64,000 nucleotides of DNA from Apium graveolens (lineage: Eukaryota; Streptophyta; Magnoliopsida; Apiales; Apiaceae), in contig NC_133650.1 of assembly GCF_009905375.1 (NCBI RefSeq), positions 171,758,518-171,822,517 of the forward strand, written 5' to 3'. Positions 35,316 through 45,592 of the stretch are shown one piece after another. The translations under genes were made by a program, and so were the position numbers. The notes beneath the pieces were generated by a model. That model was not told where the DNA came from and did not search any database. It saw nothing but the letters and a program-made list of their open reading frames with translations. Numbering within the stretch: the first letter of the stretch is position 1; every line of letters begins with the position of its first letter.

Positions 35316-36724
35316 ACTTGTTCTATGTTATCAGACTTTATGATCAGTATTTACAGAATTAATCTCTTTGTATATTCTGTGCATTAATTGAAAAATGTTT
35401 TTAAGTACTGACTGTTGTCTGATACATATCTCTTAACTCTAATAAGTGATATATCTGTTTAAGTAATCATTCAATCCTATGAGGATAATTGTGCTAGATA
35501 CTGACCTACTAGTCTTCAATAAACAAATGATCCCATGAAACAAGTAATTATTTCTGTGGAAATCTTATGACACAAGCAAATTCTGATACTTGAGCTTAGT
35601 TTAGTTTACTTTATTCATCTTATTACTAAGTCCCAAATTAGAATAATGCTACTCATCTGTTTAAGTTCTGATTCTAGTAAAACTGCTGAATGTACTAAGT
35701 GCTGATAAACCTCACTTATCAAAAGAAGAAGAACAAGAATCAAAGAATAATATCAGGTACTCCTTTGAGATCTAGAGTAAAAATGTGAATGGGACGACCC
35801 AAGTGCATAGCTGGTATTAAGTAAATATGCATTAGAAAAGCAAAATATTTTCTTGGTGACTGTTCACACTCTATGATTACTGGAGAAATACTCTGATAAT
35901 AGCATAAATTCTGATAAGCAGTCGTGACTCACTTACACTGAGAAGCCACTGTAAAAGAGAATTTCAAAGATGCATAAAATTAGCACAAAAACAGTTGAGG
36001 TGGACTCATGCATGAACTCATTTATCAGTAGGTTTCAGGATAATGACAGCTCTTTAGCAAAATTTTAATTATGACTTATTTCTAAGATGTACTGAAGTAA
36101 ATCAGACTTTACTCTTTATTAGTTATTTAGCTTAATGCACACACAAATCACTCCATATGAATGATGAAATTTTTGTGGTGGTCTATGTTCTTTTAGACAA
36201 ACAGTCACTGTGTCCCTTTGCACAAATTCTGAGGACACGTTCTAGTTATATGCTCTGATGATTAAGTCCTGAAGACTATAACTCAGAACTTGTATGAAAA
36301 CTTACTAAGATAGATATTCCTTGTTCGAGTTAAGACATTATGTTCTGATGACTGTTAAGTTCTGGTATAGGTCTAAGTTCTGATTTTTCAGTCTAACCCT
36401 TTACTTGACTTATCTGTGAGTAAAATTTGGTAACAGTCTCAGATTAATTTCGAAATGTTGAAGTGGAAGATTAATAGTCTATGGTTAGGACTAATGGCAC
36501 TCGTCCTTGAACAGTTCACTCTTGTTACATGTGCACATTCCTTTTCAAATGACTATTATTCTTTTTCAAGTCTAGGGAGACGAGGTAGACTTAACTCTAT
36601 CTGTCAGCATTAAATATCTTCGCGTCTCCTGGCATTCTCTTGCCTATATAATCAGCCACTTCACATTAGCCCTTTCATCATTTTTTCTCACAATCTTAAC
36701 TTCATATTCTTTTTCAAAAGCATC
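35316..36724 (+). other. Element D: pol-env spacer, left part
   Basis: Non-coding, about two-thirds A/T, with AAGTTCTGAT copies at 35663 and 36375 and several near matches. Near its end CTATATAATC (36644-36653) is a good TATA box. It is followed by a pyrimidine-rich leader without other ATGs up to ATG 36725, so a separate promoter for the small ORF is plausible. Confidence 0.6.
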
Positions 36725-37000
36725 ATGGTTCGATTCAACATGTTTTTGAATTACCAAAATTTTCATATGGAGCTAAGCTGCGCCGACTGGCAGCAGGAGT
36801 GGCATGTAACTGCCATTCCTGAAGAGATATGGGGCTCTGTCCCACAGGCGGTGCTGAACCAACTTCTGTTCTTCGAGATGGACTACCAGCTTCATCTTGA
36901 TCGATTGGAGGCGGAACGGCGGGAAGCTATCCGTCAGCAAGAGCGAATCATTCGACTCGCTATCTTGTTTGTCGAAGATAGGAAGAGGAAGATGACTTAA
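36725..37000 (+). CDS. Extra 91-aa ORF of element D, function unknown
   Basis: Starts at the ATG in CATCATGG, about 72 bp after a TATA box at 36644-36653. The protein begins MVRFNMFLNYQNF. It has an aromatic/acidic middle (EEIWGSVPQAVLNQLLFFEMD) and a strongly charged, helix-prone C-terminus from about residue 58 (DRLEAERREAIRQQE) ending in RKRKM. No domain was recognised; there is no signal peptide or membrane segment. GC over 36771-37000 is about 52 %, against roughly one third in the flanking spacer, so codon use and origin differ from the rest of D. It could be a captured host fragment or an accessory gene of this family. Confidence 0.5.
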   Translation: MVRFNMFLNYQNFHMELSCADWQQEWHVTAIPEEIWGSVPQAVLNQLLFFEMDYQLHLDRLEAERREAIRQQERIIRLAILFVEDRKRKMT

Positions 37001-37749
37001 TCTCGTCTTCTTCCTATTCTTCTTCATCCTCAGCTTTGTCAGGCTTCTTAGCTAGGACTAAGGCTGTTGATGTTAGATTTAGAAGCTTAGGACAAGAATG
37101 TAAAAGTTCTGATGTAATTTCAATTTCATCAATGTATTATTTTGATATATTAATGGAATTTGTTTTAAGTCTTATGATCTTGTCTCTGAGAAATTTTGAT
37201 ACGCATTGATAAATCCTGATAAATATTCTGATGATCGTATAAATTGTGTCTGATTTTAAGTTCTGATAATGTTTTATCAGTACTTACTTAACTGATTGAT
37301 TTTACTCATTCTCACACACAGTTTTTTTTTCGGAATATTAATATTGCAGAGTAAAATATTTGAATTAGTGGGAACAGTTTCAATTTTAAATTAAAACTGA
37401 TTCACCTTGATTAATGGAATCTAGGTAAGTGGAACGGTTTGTTTTTCCTTGAAAAACTGCAAGTGGGTGGTAATTATTCCTTATTTACCGTGCCCATTCC
37501 TTTTTTCCTTCTCTATGAAAAACAGGTGTCAAGGTATTTACCACTACTTTTAAATGCATGTCTGCCATGTGTCCTCAACGGTTACTTTTTGTGTATAAGT
37601 AAAAGAGAGCAAAAGATTGTCAAATCTTTTATTTACCATTATATTTTATCTATCTCTTTACTTTTAAACTCTCTCATCTCCTGACGATTTTCTTTTCAGA
37701 GGCATTTTCTCAAACACATTACAGGTTACCGTTTTCTTTTCAAAACATA
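37001..37749 (+). other. Element D: pol-env spacer, right part
   Basis: AT-rich, non-coding. AATGTATTATTTTGATATATTAATGG near 37129 could serve as a 3' end signal for the small ORF (split by eye; weak). AAGTTCTGAT lies at 37104 and 37258. Just before the env-like ORF, TTTTCTTTTCAG (37688-37699) and ACATTACAG (to 37724) have the form of 3' splice sites. Confidence 0.55.
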
Positions 37750-40700
37750 ATGGCACCCAAGGACATTCTTTTTGATGGAGCAAAGTTTGTTCCTAATAAC
37801 TTCTCTGCGATACTACACACTACAGAGGCACCCTCTGAACTTCATTTTATTCAGGACTTTCTCACAAGTTCTGATATTGGGTTTGCTCTAACTGAGCCTA
37901 CATCAATTTCTGGGGTTCAAGTACTGGAGTTTTGGAGGAGTGGAGTATATGACAATGGTGGTGCTCACGGGTCCCCAAGTTTAATATTTTCATCAGGGGA
38001 AAATGAGTATGTTGTGACTCTGTCTACGGTTAGACAGGCATTACAGCTTCCTGAGGACTGTGTTTATTCTACTGTTGATGACTCAGTTCTTCAAAATATG
38101 ATGGTTAGTCTGGGATATGAAGGAACATTGACCAAGCTTGGACAGTTGAAGAGATCTTTCATACGGAGGGAATGGAGTTTCTTCTTTGATTGTATTACCA
38201 AAGCTTTCGCCAACAAATGTACAAATTTTGATGCAATTCCCATATTCAGCCAACAAATCGGGTATGCACTTCTAAATCACACTGATTTTGATTATGCACG
38301 TGCAGTTTTGGGTTTTATTGGGGATAGGATGACAGAAGATCGCAATACTGTATATTTTGCAAGATTTTGTCAGCTTATTTATAATTTTTGTTGTAATTCC
38401 CCCCAAAATTTTGGTGATCTCATTCCATCTTTCAGAATAGCTAAGAGATCTTTTACTGATTTATTATCTTCTGATAATAAAAAGGCTGTGTTAAGACCCC
38501 TCTTAATACCTTTATCTGTCAAACAAGCCTTAATCACCTATGATCCTGTTAATTACACTGCACTTTATTCTGATGTTCAAACATCAGAACCTGGTTCATC
38601 AGCACCTACCATCTCTACTCAGCCACCTCAAACCTCTCAACCATCTCTCAGAACATATCTCAAGTCCTATGTGAAACCTACATCTTCCAAGCCAAAGAGA
38701 ACAAAGACTGTTTCTCACACACCTCAGAAGAAGAGGAGGATCACCTTGAGAGATGACTCAGATTCTGAGGAACCGATTCTTTCTTCAGAACCTGTGGTAA
38801 CTGCAGCTGAGAAAAAGATTTCTCAGAAGGATTCTGAACTTGGAGGATCTAAGCTTCTCAAGAGGCTTAGAAAAATGACAATTCCTGACACTTCCAAGGA
38901 CTCTAAATTACCTAGGACATACAAGAAACAGAGGGCAAAAAGGCCAGTTTCAGATGATGAGGAGGAAGCAGCTAAGGAAGGGGATCAGGAATCTCTGATC
39001 TCACAAGAAAAAGAATTTGCTCCAGTTACTTCTTCTCCATCCACTCCATCTCAGGAAACTGTATCTGACAAGGCTAATTTCCCATCTGTGTCTCTTGGTC
39101 ATCAAGGCACAAGTGCTGATAATGCTGATCAACACTTAGTTGTGCCTGGAGTAATTTTCTTAGAAGCTCCAACAGCAACAAATCTTTTGCCAACAACTGT
39201 TACTGATGCTATTAAAACTCCGGAATTATCTAAGTCACCTTCTCTGCATCTAGACACTGATGATCAGACCTTAGGTGAGCATCAGGATTTGGCTGTTGAT
39301 CAGAACTTAGCATCAGATCAGCAATTAGAGGATGCTGACGCCTCCATTGCTACTCACACTGCTATTATATCAGATGATGCTGATTCTATAAGTTCTGATG
39401 CTGCACATGCTGGAGATACTGGTGATGCTGCTCCAACTGCAAATACTGATGCAGCAGGTCCTTCAGGACACATTCCTCTTTCTAAGTCTGAACTAGTAAA
39501 GAAGTATGTTACAGAGGAACCACCAGTGCCTTGGAGTGAAACTCCTGCAGGACAGGAGTGGACTAAGGAATGGAACTCAGTCTCATGTATTCCATCTGCG
39601 TTACATCTTACTGAGCACTTTACTAAAGCTGATATAATGTTAAATTCTGATGATTTCAAAGCTCAGCTTCGTGTCACTGCATTGAGTACTAAAAATCTAC
39701 AAGGTCTTCATTCAACTACTCATGCCGAAATACACAAGATTCAGGAGAACTTTACCAAACAAGAACAAGTTTGGAAACTTGATAAGAAAAAGTTCTTTCA
39801 ACCATCTATGGACAGGATTGCTTATATTGAGAAGACTCAAGATCGCCAACAAGCACAGATTGATAAAATTCTGCAAAATCAAGCTTCTCAGCAATCACAA
39901 CTGACAGAAATCCAATCTTCAGTGGAATTGCTTATCTCTCTTCTACTTCCTGCTGATGCCAAAAAGGGGGAGAAAGTGATTAAGTCCAAATGCAAGGATG
40001 ACAAGACACTGCAAGGAAAGGATGATGAAAAAGATGACCAAGGAAACTCTGGAATGGGTGGAGGTCATAGTCAAAGTAAAAGATTCTCATCAAGAAATGC
40101 TGAAATTGCAAGTCACAGGATAAGTTCTGATACTGGGAAGAGATTAAGTTCTGATACTGGTAAAAGAATAAATTCTGATGAACTTCTAGATCTTGATGAA
40201 GAAATGTCAAGACAGTTATTTCTTCAAGAAAATCCAGGAATGGACTTGGAAAGTTTAAAGGAAGAAGAAGCTAGACTTAAATCAGAGAAAGTCACATCTA
40301 AATCCGAAGCTTCTGGTAAAAAGTCACTTCCAAAACTGAAAGGTATTGTGATAAAAGAAAAGGCACAAACTGAAGCAACATTTGCTAAATCACAACCAAA
40401 GATAGATCCAAGATCCAAGGGTAAAGAAAAGGTCGGTGAACCTGTTAAAGTTTATGTACCTCCTGAAGATGAAGAAATTACTGATGACAAAGATAATCTT
40501 GCTCTGACTTCAAGAAAAGTTCTTAAAACAACCTCTGACACAACTCAAGTTGTTCAGAGTCAAGAAATTAAAAGTTCTGATATTCAAAAGAAGCAAGTAA
40601 CCTCTGACACAGCTCAAGTTAACTTGATATCAGAAGGAAGATCAAAAACACTCCTACCAGGATTCACTAAAGCAAAACAAACTCAACCTTTGAAGACTAC

Positions 40701-41418
40701 TGCAAGTCGTTTTGAAGCTAGAGTAGTTACTGGAAAGGAAGCAAGAGATAAAACTGGATTGGGAAGTGCTGATGAAAGAAGAGTACACAACACTACCAAT
40801 GATCCAACTTCCTTGTGTGAACCAGGAATTGGAGCAACTCCTGAAAGATTGAATCAATTGGAATCTGTACAAATGGTTTACCATACTTACTTGAAGGAAC
40901 ACATCTTGTTGTATTTCATGACAGATGGTAGGGTTTATCATATAAGACAAAATGCCATTCCATTGAAGTATTTTGAAGAATTGGAGCATGTATTATTCTT
41001 ACTTCAAGTGGATGACAGATTGACAGGGACTGCTGCAAATTATTTGAAAGAACAGATTCAGAGACAGAAAAGACTTTATTCTGTTAAGTCTGACAGCATA
41101 TATGTTCCAAAGTACAGAAATCACAATGGTGATATTGTTGATATGAAGCCTAATACTGCACAGATCAGAACATATCTTGGTATTAAGGGGCTTGAATTCA
41201 ATCTAGAGCCTGACAAAGCTTATGTCATAAGACTAGATCGGGAGTTGAGAAAAGCAAAGATTAATGATCTCAGAGCTGCAATATTTCAAACTGGTGAAGA
41301 TACTGCAGAGCTTAAAGATGTCAAACGGAGAATGATTGATGAACTCAGATATGCTGAGAAATGTTTGTTGAAGAATTATCTCAGAACAACTCCTGACATC
41401 AGAGAGATCAGAAAATGA
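37750..41418 (+). CDS. Env-like ORF of element D (Sirevirus type)
   Basis: Uninterrupted 1222-codon frame from ATG 37750 to TGA 41416. An N-terminal folded-looking region (residues 1-270) is alignable with the env-like remnant of A. Residues about 280-650 are Ser/Asp/Lys/Pro-rich low complexity. A coiled-coil-like stretch (about 660-735) contains FTKQEQVWKLDKKKF and QDRQQAQIDKILQNQ. A Lys/Ser-rich part holds three 8-residue repeats (SSDTGKR, about 795-815). The C-terminal region (about 1030-1222) contains LLYFMTDGRVYHI and AYVIRLDREL. I see neither a signal peptide nor a transmembrane segment, so env-like is only a positional name. Its openness in a young element suggests it was under constraint. 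Confidence 0.88.
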   Translation: MAPKDILFDGAKFVPNNFSAILHTTEAPSELHFIQDFLTSSDIGFALTEPTSISGVQVLEFWRSGVYDNGGAHGSPSLIFSSGENEYVVTLSTVRQALQLPEDCVYSTVDDSVLQNMMVSLGYEGTLTKLGQLKRSFIRREWSFFFDCITKAFANKCTNFDAIPIFSQQIGYALLNHTDFDYARAVLGFIGDRMTEDRNTVYFARFCQLIYNFCCNSPQNFGDLIPSFRIAKRSFTDLLSSDNKKAVLRPLLIPLSVKQALITYDPVNYTALYSDVQTSEPGSSAPTISTQPPQTSQPSLRTYLKSYVKPTSSKPKRTKTVSHTPQKKRRITLRDDSDSEEPILSSEPVVTAAEKKISQKDSELGGSKLLKRLRKMTIPDTSKDSKLPRTYKKQRAKRPVSDDEEEAAKEGDQESLISQEKEFAPVTSSPSTPSQETVSDKANFPSVSLGHQGTSADNADQHLVVPGVIFLEAPTATNLLPTTVTDAIKTPELSKSPSLHLDTDDQTLGEHQDLAVDQNLASDQQLEDADASIATHTAIISDDADSISSDAAHAGDTGDAAPTANTDAAGPSGHIPLSKSELVKKYVTEEPPVPWSETPAGQEWTKEWNSVSCIPSALHLTEHFTKADIMLNSDDFKAQLRVTALSTKNLQGLHSTTHAEIHKIQENFTKQEQVWKLDKKKFFQPSMDRIAYIEKTQDRQQAQIDKILQNQASQQSQLTEIQSSVELLISLLLPADAKKGEKVIKSKCKDDKTLQGKDDEKDDQGNSGMGGGHSQSKRFSSRNAEIASHRISSDTGKRLSSDTGKRINSDELLDLDEEMSRQLFLQENPGMDLESLKEEEARLKSEKVTSKSEASGKKSLPKLKGIVIKEKAQTEATFAKSQPKIDPRSKGKEKVGEPVKVYVPPEDEEITDDKDNLALTSRKVLKTTSDTTQVVQSQEIKSSDIQKKQVTSDTAQVNLISEGRSKTLLPGFTKAKQTQPLKTTASRFEARVVTGKEARDKTGLGSADERRVHNTTNDPTSLCEPGIGATPERLNQLESVQMVYHTYLKEHILLYFMTDGRVYHIRQNAIPLKYFEELEHVLFLLQVDDRLTGTAANYLKEQIQRQKRLYSVKSDSIYVPKYRNHNGDIVDMKPNTAQIRTYLGIKGLEFNLEPDKAYVIRLDRELRKAKINDLRAAIFQTGEDTAELKDVKRRMIDELRYAEKCLLKNYLRTTPDIREIRK
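40122..40178 (+). repeat. 24-nt in-frame repeat built on AAGTTCTGAT
   Basis: Three copies at 40122, 40146 and about 40170 encode SSDTGKR-type octapeptides in the env-like ORF. The unit contains the dispersed decamer of element D. Confidence 0.85.
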
Positions 41419-41611
41419 TGAAGCCAAGTCAAAGATCTACAACTACTTAAATTCTGATGTGTATACAGACTAAAGTTGTTATCAGAAGTTGAATTGGTAA
41501 AAGCTTTAAGGACTGTAAGTTGTAGTTATCTTGTCTGTTTCTCATACATTTGTACTTAATGTTTTTGACATCATCAAATATCTGTTAAACTTGTATATTT
41601 TGCTAATTTAC

Positions 41612-41625
41612 AAGTTGGGGGAGAT
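41612..41625 (+). promoter_or_regulatory. Polypurine tract of element D
   Basis: AAGTTGGGGGAGA followed by one T before the TGTTAG start of the 3' LTR; the same GGGGGAGAT form stands before the A LTR on the minus strand. Confidence 0.9.
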
Positions 41626-42238
41626 TGTTAGATATATTTGATAATGTCATGGCTAATATGTTTTATGTTTAGATTTCAGATCTTATTTGAACAGAACAAA
41701 TCAGTACTTAACTGATCAGTACTTATACTGGACGTCAGAACTTAAGGGATATCAGTACTTATGTTATCAGGAGATAAGCATCAGGAGATATATATCAGAA
41801 CTTAAGTGCTGAAGGACGATCAGATAAGGACAGTAGCTGATTAAAGTTAAGAAGATCAAGATAAACATAAGAAGAGATATGCATGAAGAAGGAATTCCGT
41901 AAAGAATGGAATACTTGGAAGGAAAGATATCTGATTGATATATATTAGGAAGCAGAATTATATTCCATATCAATTAGCGATTATCTTGTAACTGTGTAAT
42001 ATATAAATACAGACATAGGGTTTACACTATAAGTGTTATCATTATCGAGAATATTATTTACTGTAACCCTAGCAGCTCTCGTGATATTTTGTTCATCACT
42101 GAGAGATAACAGTTCCAGATTGTAACAGAGTTTATTGTTTCAATAAAGTTTGTTTTTTGTTACATAAGTTCTTGAAGTTTGATTTGATTGTAATAAACAC
42201 TGTATTCACCCCCTCTACAGTGAAAGTGTGACCTAACA
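41626..42238 (+). repeat. 3' LTR of element D
   Basis: 613 bp; differs from the 5' LTR at four positions (ATAGATATC/ATATATATC, GATAAGAT/GATCAGAT, AAACACAG/AAATACAG, GTTTTCTG/GTTTTTTG). TATA near 41999-42007. Followed by the duplication taacc. Confidence 0.95.
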
Positions 42239-42243
42239 TAACC

Positions 42244-43384
42244 CTTTCTTACAGATAGAAATCTGTTATTGACAGAATCATCATTTCTCTCAATATTGAA
42301 AATTCATATTCAATTACGTATTTCATAAACACAAGAATCTCATGATCGTATTCATAATATTTATTGTTAAGGCAAGAAACGATTCTTATTCTAGATTTTC
42401 TAGAGCACACCTTATATTGATTTAAGTTCACCTAAATCTATCATCGCATGGTAAACATATGCATATATCTCATATATAAAATTAAATAAACAAGTAAATG
42501 TAAAGTGCAATAAAGTAAATGTGTTTGGTTATAGCCCCATCCTATGTGATCTTTATCAAGCTCATGATAAAGATCAAGGTCCATCTAATATGGTGATGGA
42601 AATAAATACAACTACTTATTACATAAGTCTTCTTGTATGCCTCATCTTCTTCTTTGTGTCACCTCCATTGGATAGCCTTCTTGAGTCTTCAATTACATTA
42701 CATGATTGAAAGTAAAACTAATCTAATGAACTTACAAGAATAACTCGAGTTACATTCGAGATTTATGATTACAAAGATTGACGACATGCAAGTCGTATTT
42801 AAAACCAAAACAAAAACCATTACACTAAGGTCGAAAGGCCATAACCATCCACCATGCTCATACAATATATAAAAGCATGTTAAAACACATAATCTGATCT
42901 TAACATATCATATTATCCATGATCTAATCATAAAAAAAATGACAATAATCTGAAAAATCATAATCAAATCAGAAAAACAAGAATCACTGTTTACGGGCAG
43001 TAAACGACTTCAAACGCCTTACAGACGAGTTGTTGATAGCTTCAGCTATCAGTTTTGTTTAGACGCTCGTTTACCTAGGGAATAGGGTATTCGTTTGCGT
43101 AAATCTGACACCAGACCCAGATTTCAGCAAATCTGCAGCAGCCAATTCAGAATCCGTATCTAATATGATTCTCATAATTAGAACAAACATAAATCATGTA
43201 TATATCAGTATATATACAGATTACATAATCATCTTATGATTATACAACTCAAATTAATATCATATATTTAAAACCATACATATATAAGCATATTATATCA
43301 ACATCAAATCATGGCGAATTACGTACATGCTCATATATCGAAAACAGTTAAACACATAAACGAATTAAAAACTTTTCGCAAGTA
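42244..43384 (-). other. Element C leader, part next to the primer-binding site
   Basis: Continues C after D. Non-coding on both strands as far as I can see; no repeats stronger than AT-rich background. Together with 28202-28943 it gives C an untranslated leader of about 1.9 kb. Confidence 0.6.
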
Positions 43385-43396
43385 GCTCTGATACCA
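43385..43396 (-). promoter_or_regulatory. Primer-binding site of element C
   Basis: On the minus strand TGGTATCAGAGC stands one base after the LTR end. This fixes 43398-45104 as the 5' LTR and the element as minus-oriented. Confidence 0.92.
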
Positions 43397-43397
43397 T

Positions 43398-45104
43398 TGA
43401 AGGGTTTTTAGCACATAAACGCAGCGAAAACGTAAATTAAATCTTGAAAAAATCGAAACCCTCCGCAGGATCCATGTGAAAAATAATATTTAATTCGTAG
43501 TTCAGTATGTTTACCTTAAGAAGCTTTACGTTAATGGAAAGATGGAGGTCTTTAATGGCAATCCAAAAATGATGAACGGAGATCCTTAGCAGCTGCTCCT
43601 CAAGTGTGAAGCACTCCACCAGTATCCACCAAGAAAACGATGTAATGAAGGAGGAGGAGATGGAGATAATTAGGGTTTTGTAAATCTTTTGGTTGAGGCA
43701 AAAATAGGGTCTATAATAGTATATTTATAGGTAAAATTTTCAGTTGAAATTTTTTCCATAAAATATTATTATTATTATTAACCCTTTATTATTCTCACTA
43801 ATTATTAAAACACCTTTTAATTATTAATCCTTTTTCTAAACTCTTTAGAAATAATTCTCTCACTTGATTTAATTTCCAAAAATTAAATTCTTAATTAATA
43901 ATATTAAAAACCTTTTCTTAATTAATTTATAATTAATTAAATCTCATTTAATCAATTATTAAATTTGCCAATTAATTATTTATTTCATAAATAAATATTA
44001 TCAGCCATTATTAATTAATTCCTCCACCATTAAATCATTCTTTTTTATGGTGTGACCCTGTAGGTTCAATATTAAGCCGGTAGTAGAAATAAATAATAAT
44101 AAAACTATTGTATCATTATTTATATAAATTCTCTAATTCATTAAATATGATTAATTAATTAATCATATTTATTTTACATCGTGAGAGATACTTTTTAGCA
44201 TATTGCGACTATCCGGATAATACTAATTCACTGCTTAGAATACCAAGAACCTATTCAGTGAGTAGTTACCGTACAATCAATTCCTTCTACCCTGCAATGT
44301 CACGATTAAATACAAGGCATGAAACTTGTGTCAAGCCTATCTTATTTAATCACTGGCTTTCCCATTCATTATTCTTAGTTCTATTTAATGTAAATTAGAA
44401 ACTCCTTTCTAATTTCATTCACTCTGGCCAGAGATTCCGGAACTAACATAAGTGGATCAGCATTGAACATTCTCTTCCTACACTGGAAGGGGTAGATCCT
44501 TTATTGATCATACACTATCTTCGTGTACAAATTCCTATACCCAGTAGAGCCCTTATAATTGTCCTTTAAGACTAAGAACTAAACCAAAGCATAGTTCAGT
44601 GTACACAAGATGACTATGATGACCTCAAGTCTAAGGATACTTGTAGAACTATCACTATGTGAACAACTGCTGACACGTGAGTGAACTCCATCAGTTGTTC
44701 TGCTGTGTGAGTCATGTTCAGTGAACTTATTCTATAATAAACACATACATACTAGCTATAGTGTCACCACACAAATATCTATGAGAACATACATCCTTCA
44801 TAATGAAGCAAACATAGTATGTACCGATCTTTGTGGATTATTAATTACCAGTTAGTAATCCTACGACCAGGAACTATTTAAGTTTAGAGTTATCATCTTT
44901 TAGGTCTCATTATTATGATCTCATCACAATCCATAAAAAGCTTTACTCTAAACTGTGGTATATCTTATTTAAACATTTAAATAGATAGAGCCCGTAATAA
45001 AAATAAAACAAGTCTTTTATTAATATTAATGAAATTAAAACAGATTACATAAAAGTTATTCCTAAATCCTCATACATGATTGGACTTAGGACATATCTCT
45101 TTCA
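43398..45104 (-). repeat. 5' LTR of element C
   Basis: 1707 bp, matches 23571-25275 along its whole length. TATA box TATAAATA on the minus strand at plus 43722-43729. Followed on the plus strand by tgagg and the continuation of B. Confidence 0.92.
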
Positions 45105-45592
45105 TGAGGAACCACTACAACTATTACACATGGACTTGTTTGGACTAGTCAATGTGTTGTCAATCTAAAAAAAAGATATTTCCTAATGATTGTGGATGAT
45201 TTCTCAAAGTTCACTTGGACATATTTCCTAAAATCATTATAAATCATATAAGGCAAGTCAACAATCATCCTGATCTCAAAGTTAGAAGAATCAGGAGTGA
45301 TAATGGAACCGAGTTCAAGAATTCTGTTATGAGGTAGTTTTATGAAGAAAATTGGATCATGCATGAGTTTTCAGCAGCAAGGACTCCACAACAAAATGAG
45401 GTGGTGAAAAGAAAGAACAGATCTCTTATTGAAGCTGCAAGAACAATGCTAGAAGAATCAAAATTACCAACTTACTTTTGGGCAGAAGCTGTAAATACTG
45501 CATGCTACACTCAGAATATTTCTTTGGTCAATCAAGCAAAATGCATGACTCCTTATCAATTATTCAAGAACAGGAAGCCAACACTAACCTTT
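45105..45592 (+). pseudogene. Element B pol: integrase core segment
   Basis: Resumes B after C: LLHMDLFGLVNVLS (first catalytic Asp region), then stops near 45167 and 45186, then [12 protein letters not shown] and, after a stop near 45334, EFSAARTPQQNEVVKRKNRS and YFWAEAVNTACYTQN. The catalytic Glu region reads VVKRKNR, so Glu is replaced by Lys. Cut at 45592 by E after the target site ccttt; resumes at 59216 in the middle of the same integrase C-terminal region. Confidence 0.9.

Larger units (their letters stand above)
28949..42238 (+). mobile_element. Element D: complete young Sirevirus-type Copia
   Basis: 13,290 bp, with two 613-bp LTRs and a perfect duplication taacc (28944-28948 and 42239-42243). 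The layout is LTR, primer-binding site, gag, protease-integrase-RT-RNase H, a 2.4-kb spacer with a 91-aa ORF, env-like ORF, polypurine tract, LTR. Side-by-side reading of the LTRs gives four substitutions (0.65 %) and no indel. Using plant rates of 0.65-1.3 x 10^-8 per site per year, this would mean a few hundred thousand years. gag has two nonsense codons and pol one frameshift, in line with light decay after insertion. It is the youngest insertion here. Confidence 0.96.
23571..45104 (-). mobile_element. Element C: minus-strand Ty1/Copia, split by element D
   Basis: LTRs of 1705 bp (23571-25275) and 1707 bp (43398-45104) are flanked by a perfect duplication tgagg (23566-23570 and 45105-45109). 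The primer-binding site (43385-43396) and pol lie on the minus strand. Without D (28949-42238) it is about 8.2 kb. The long LTR and a Gag N-terminus containing SLRSILDAHKLTGPN suggest the Angela/TAR side of Copia; this assignment is an inference. LTRs differ by roughly 4 % by eye, with more change near the left end. Most of gag and part of RNase H are deleted. Confidence 0.93.
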
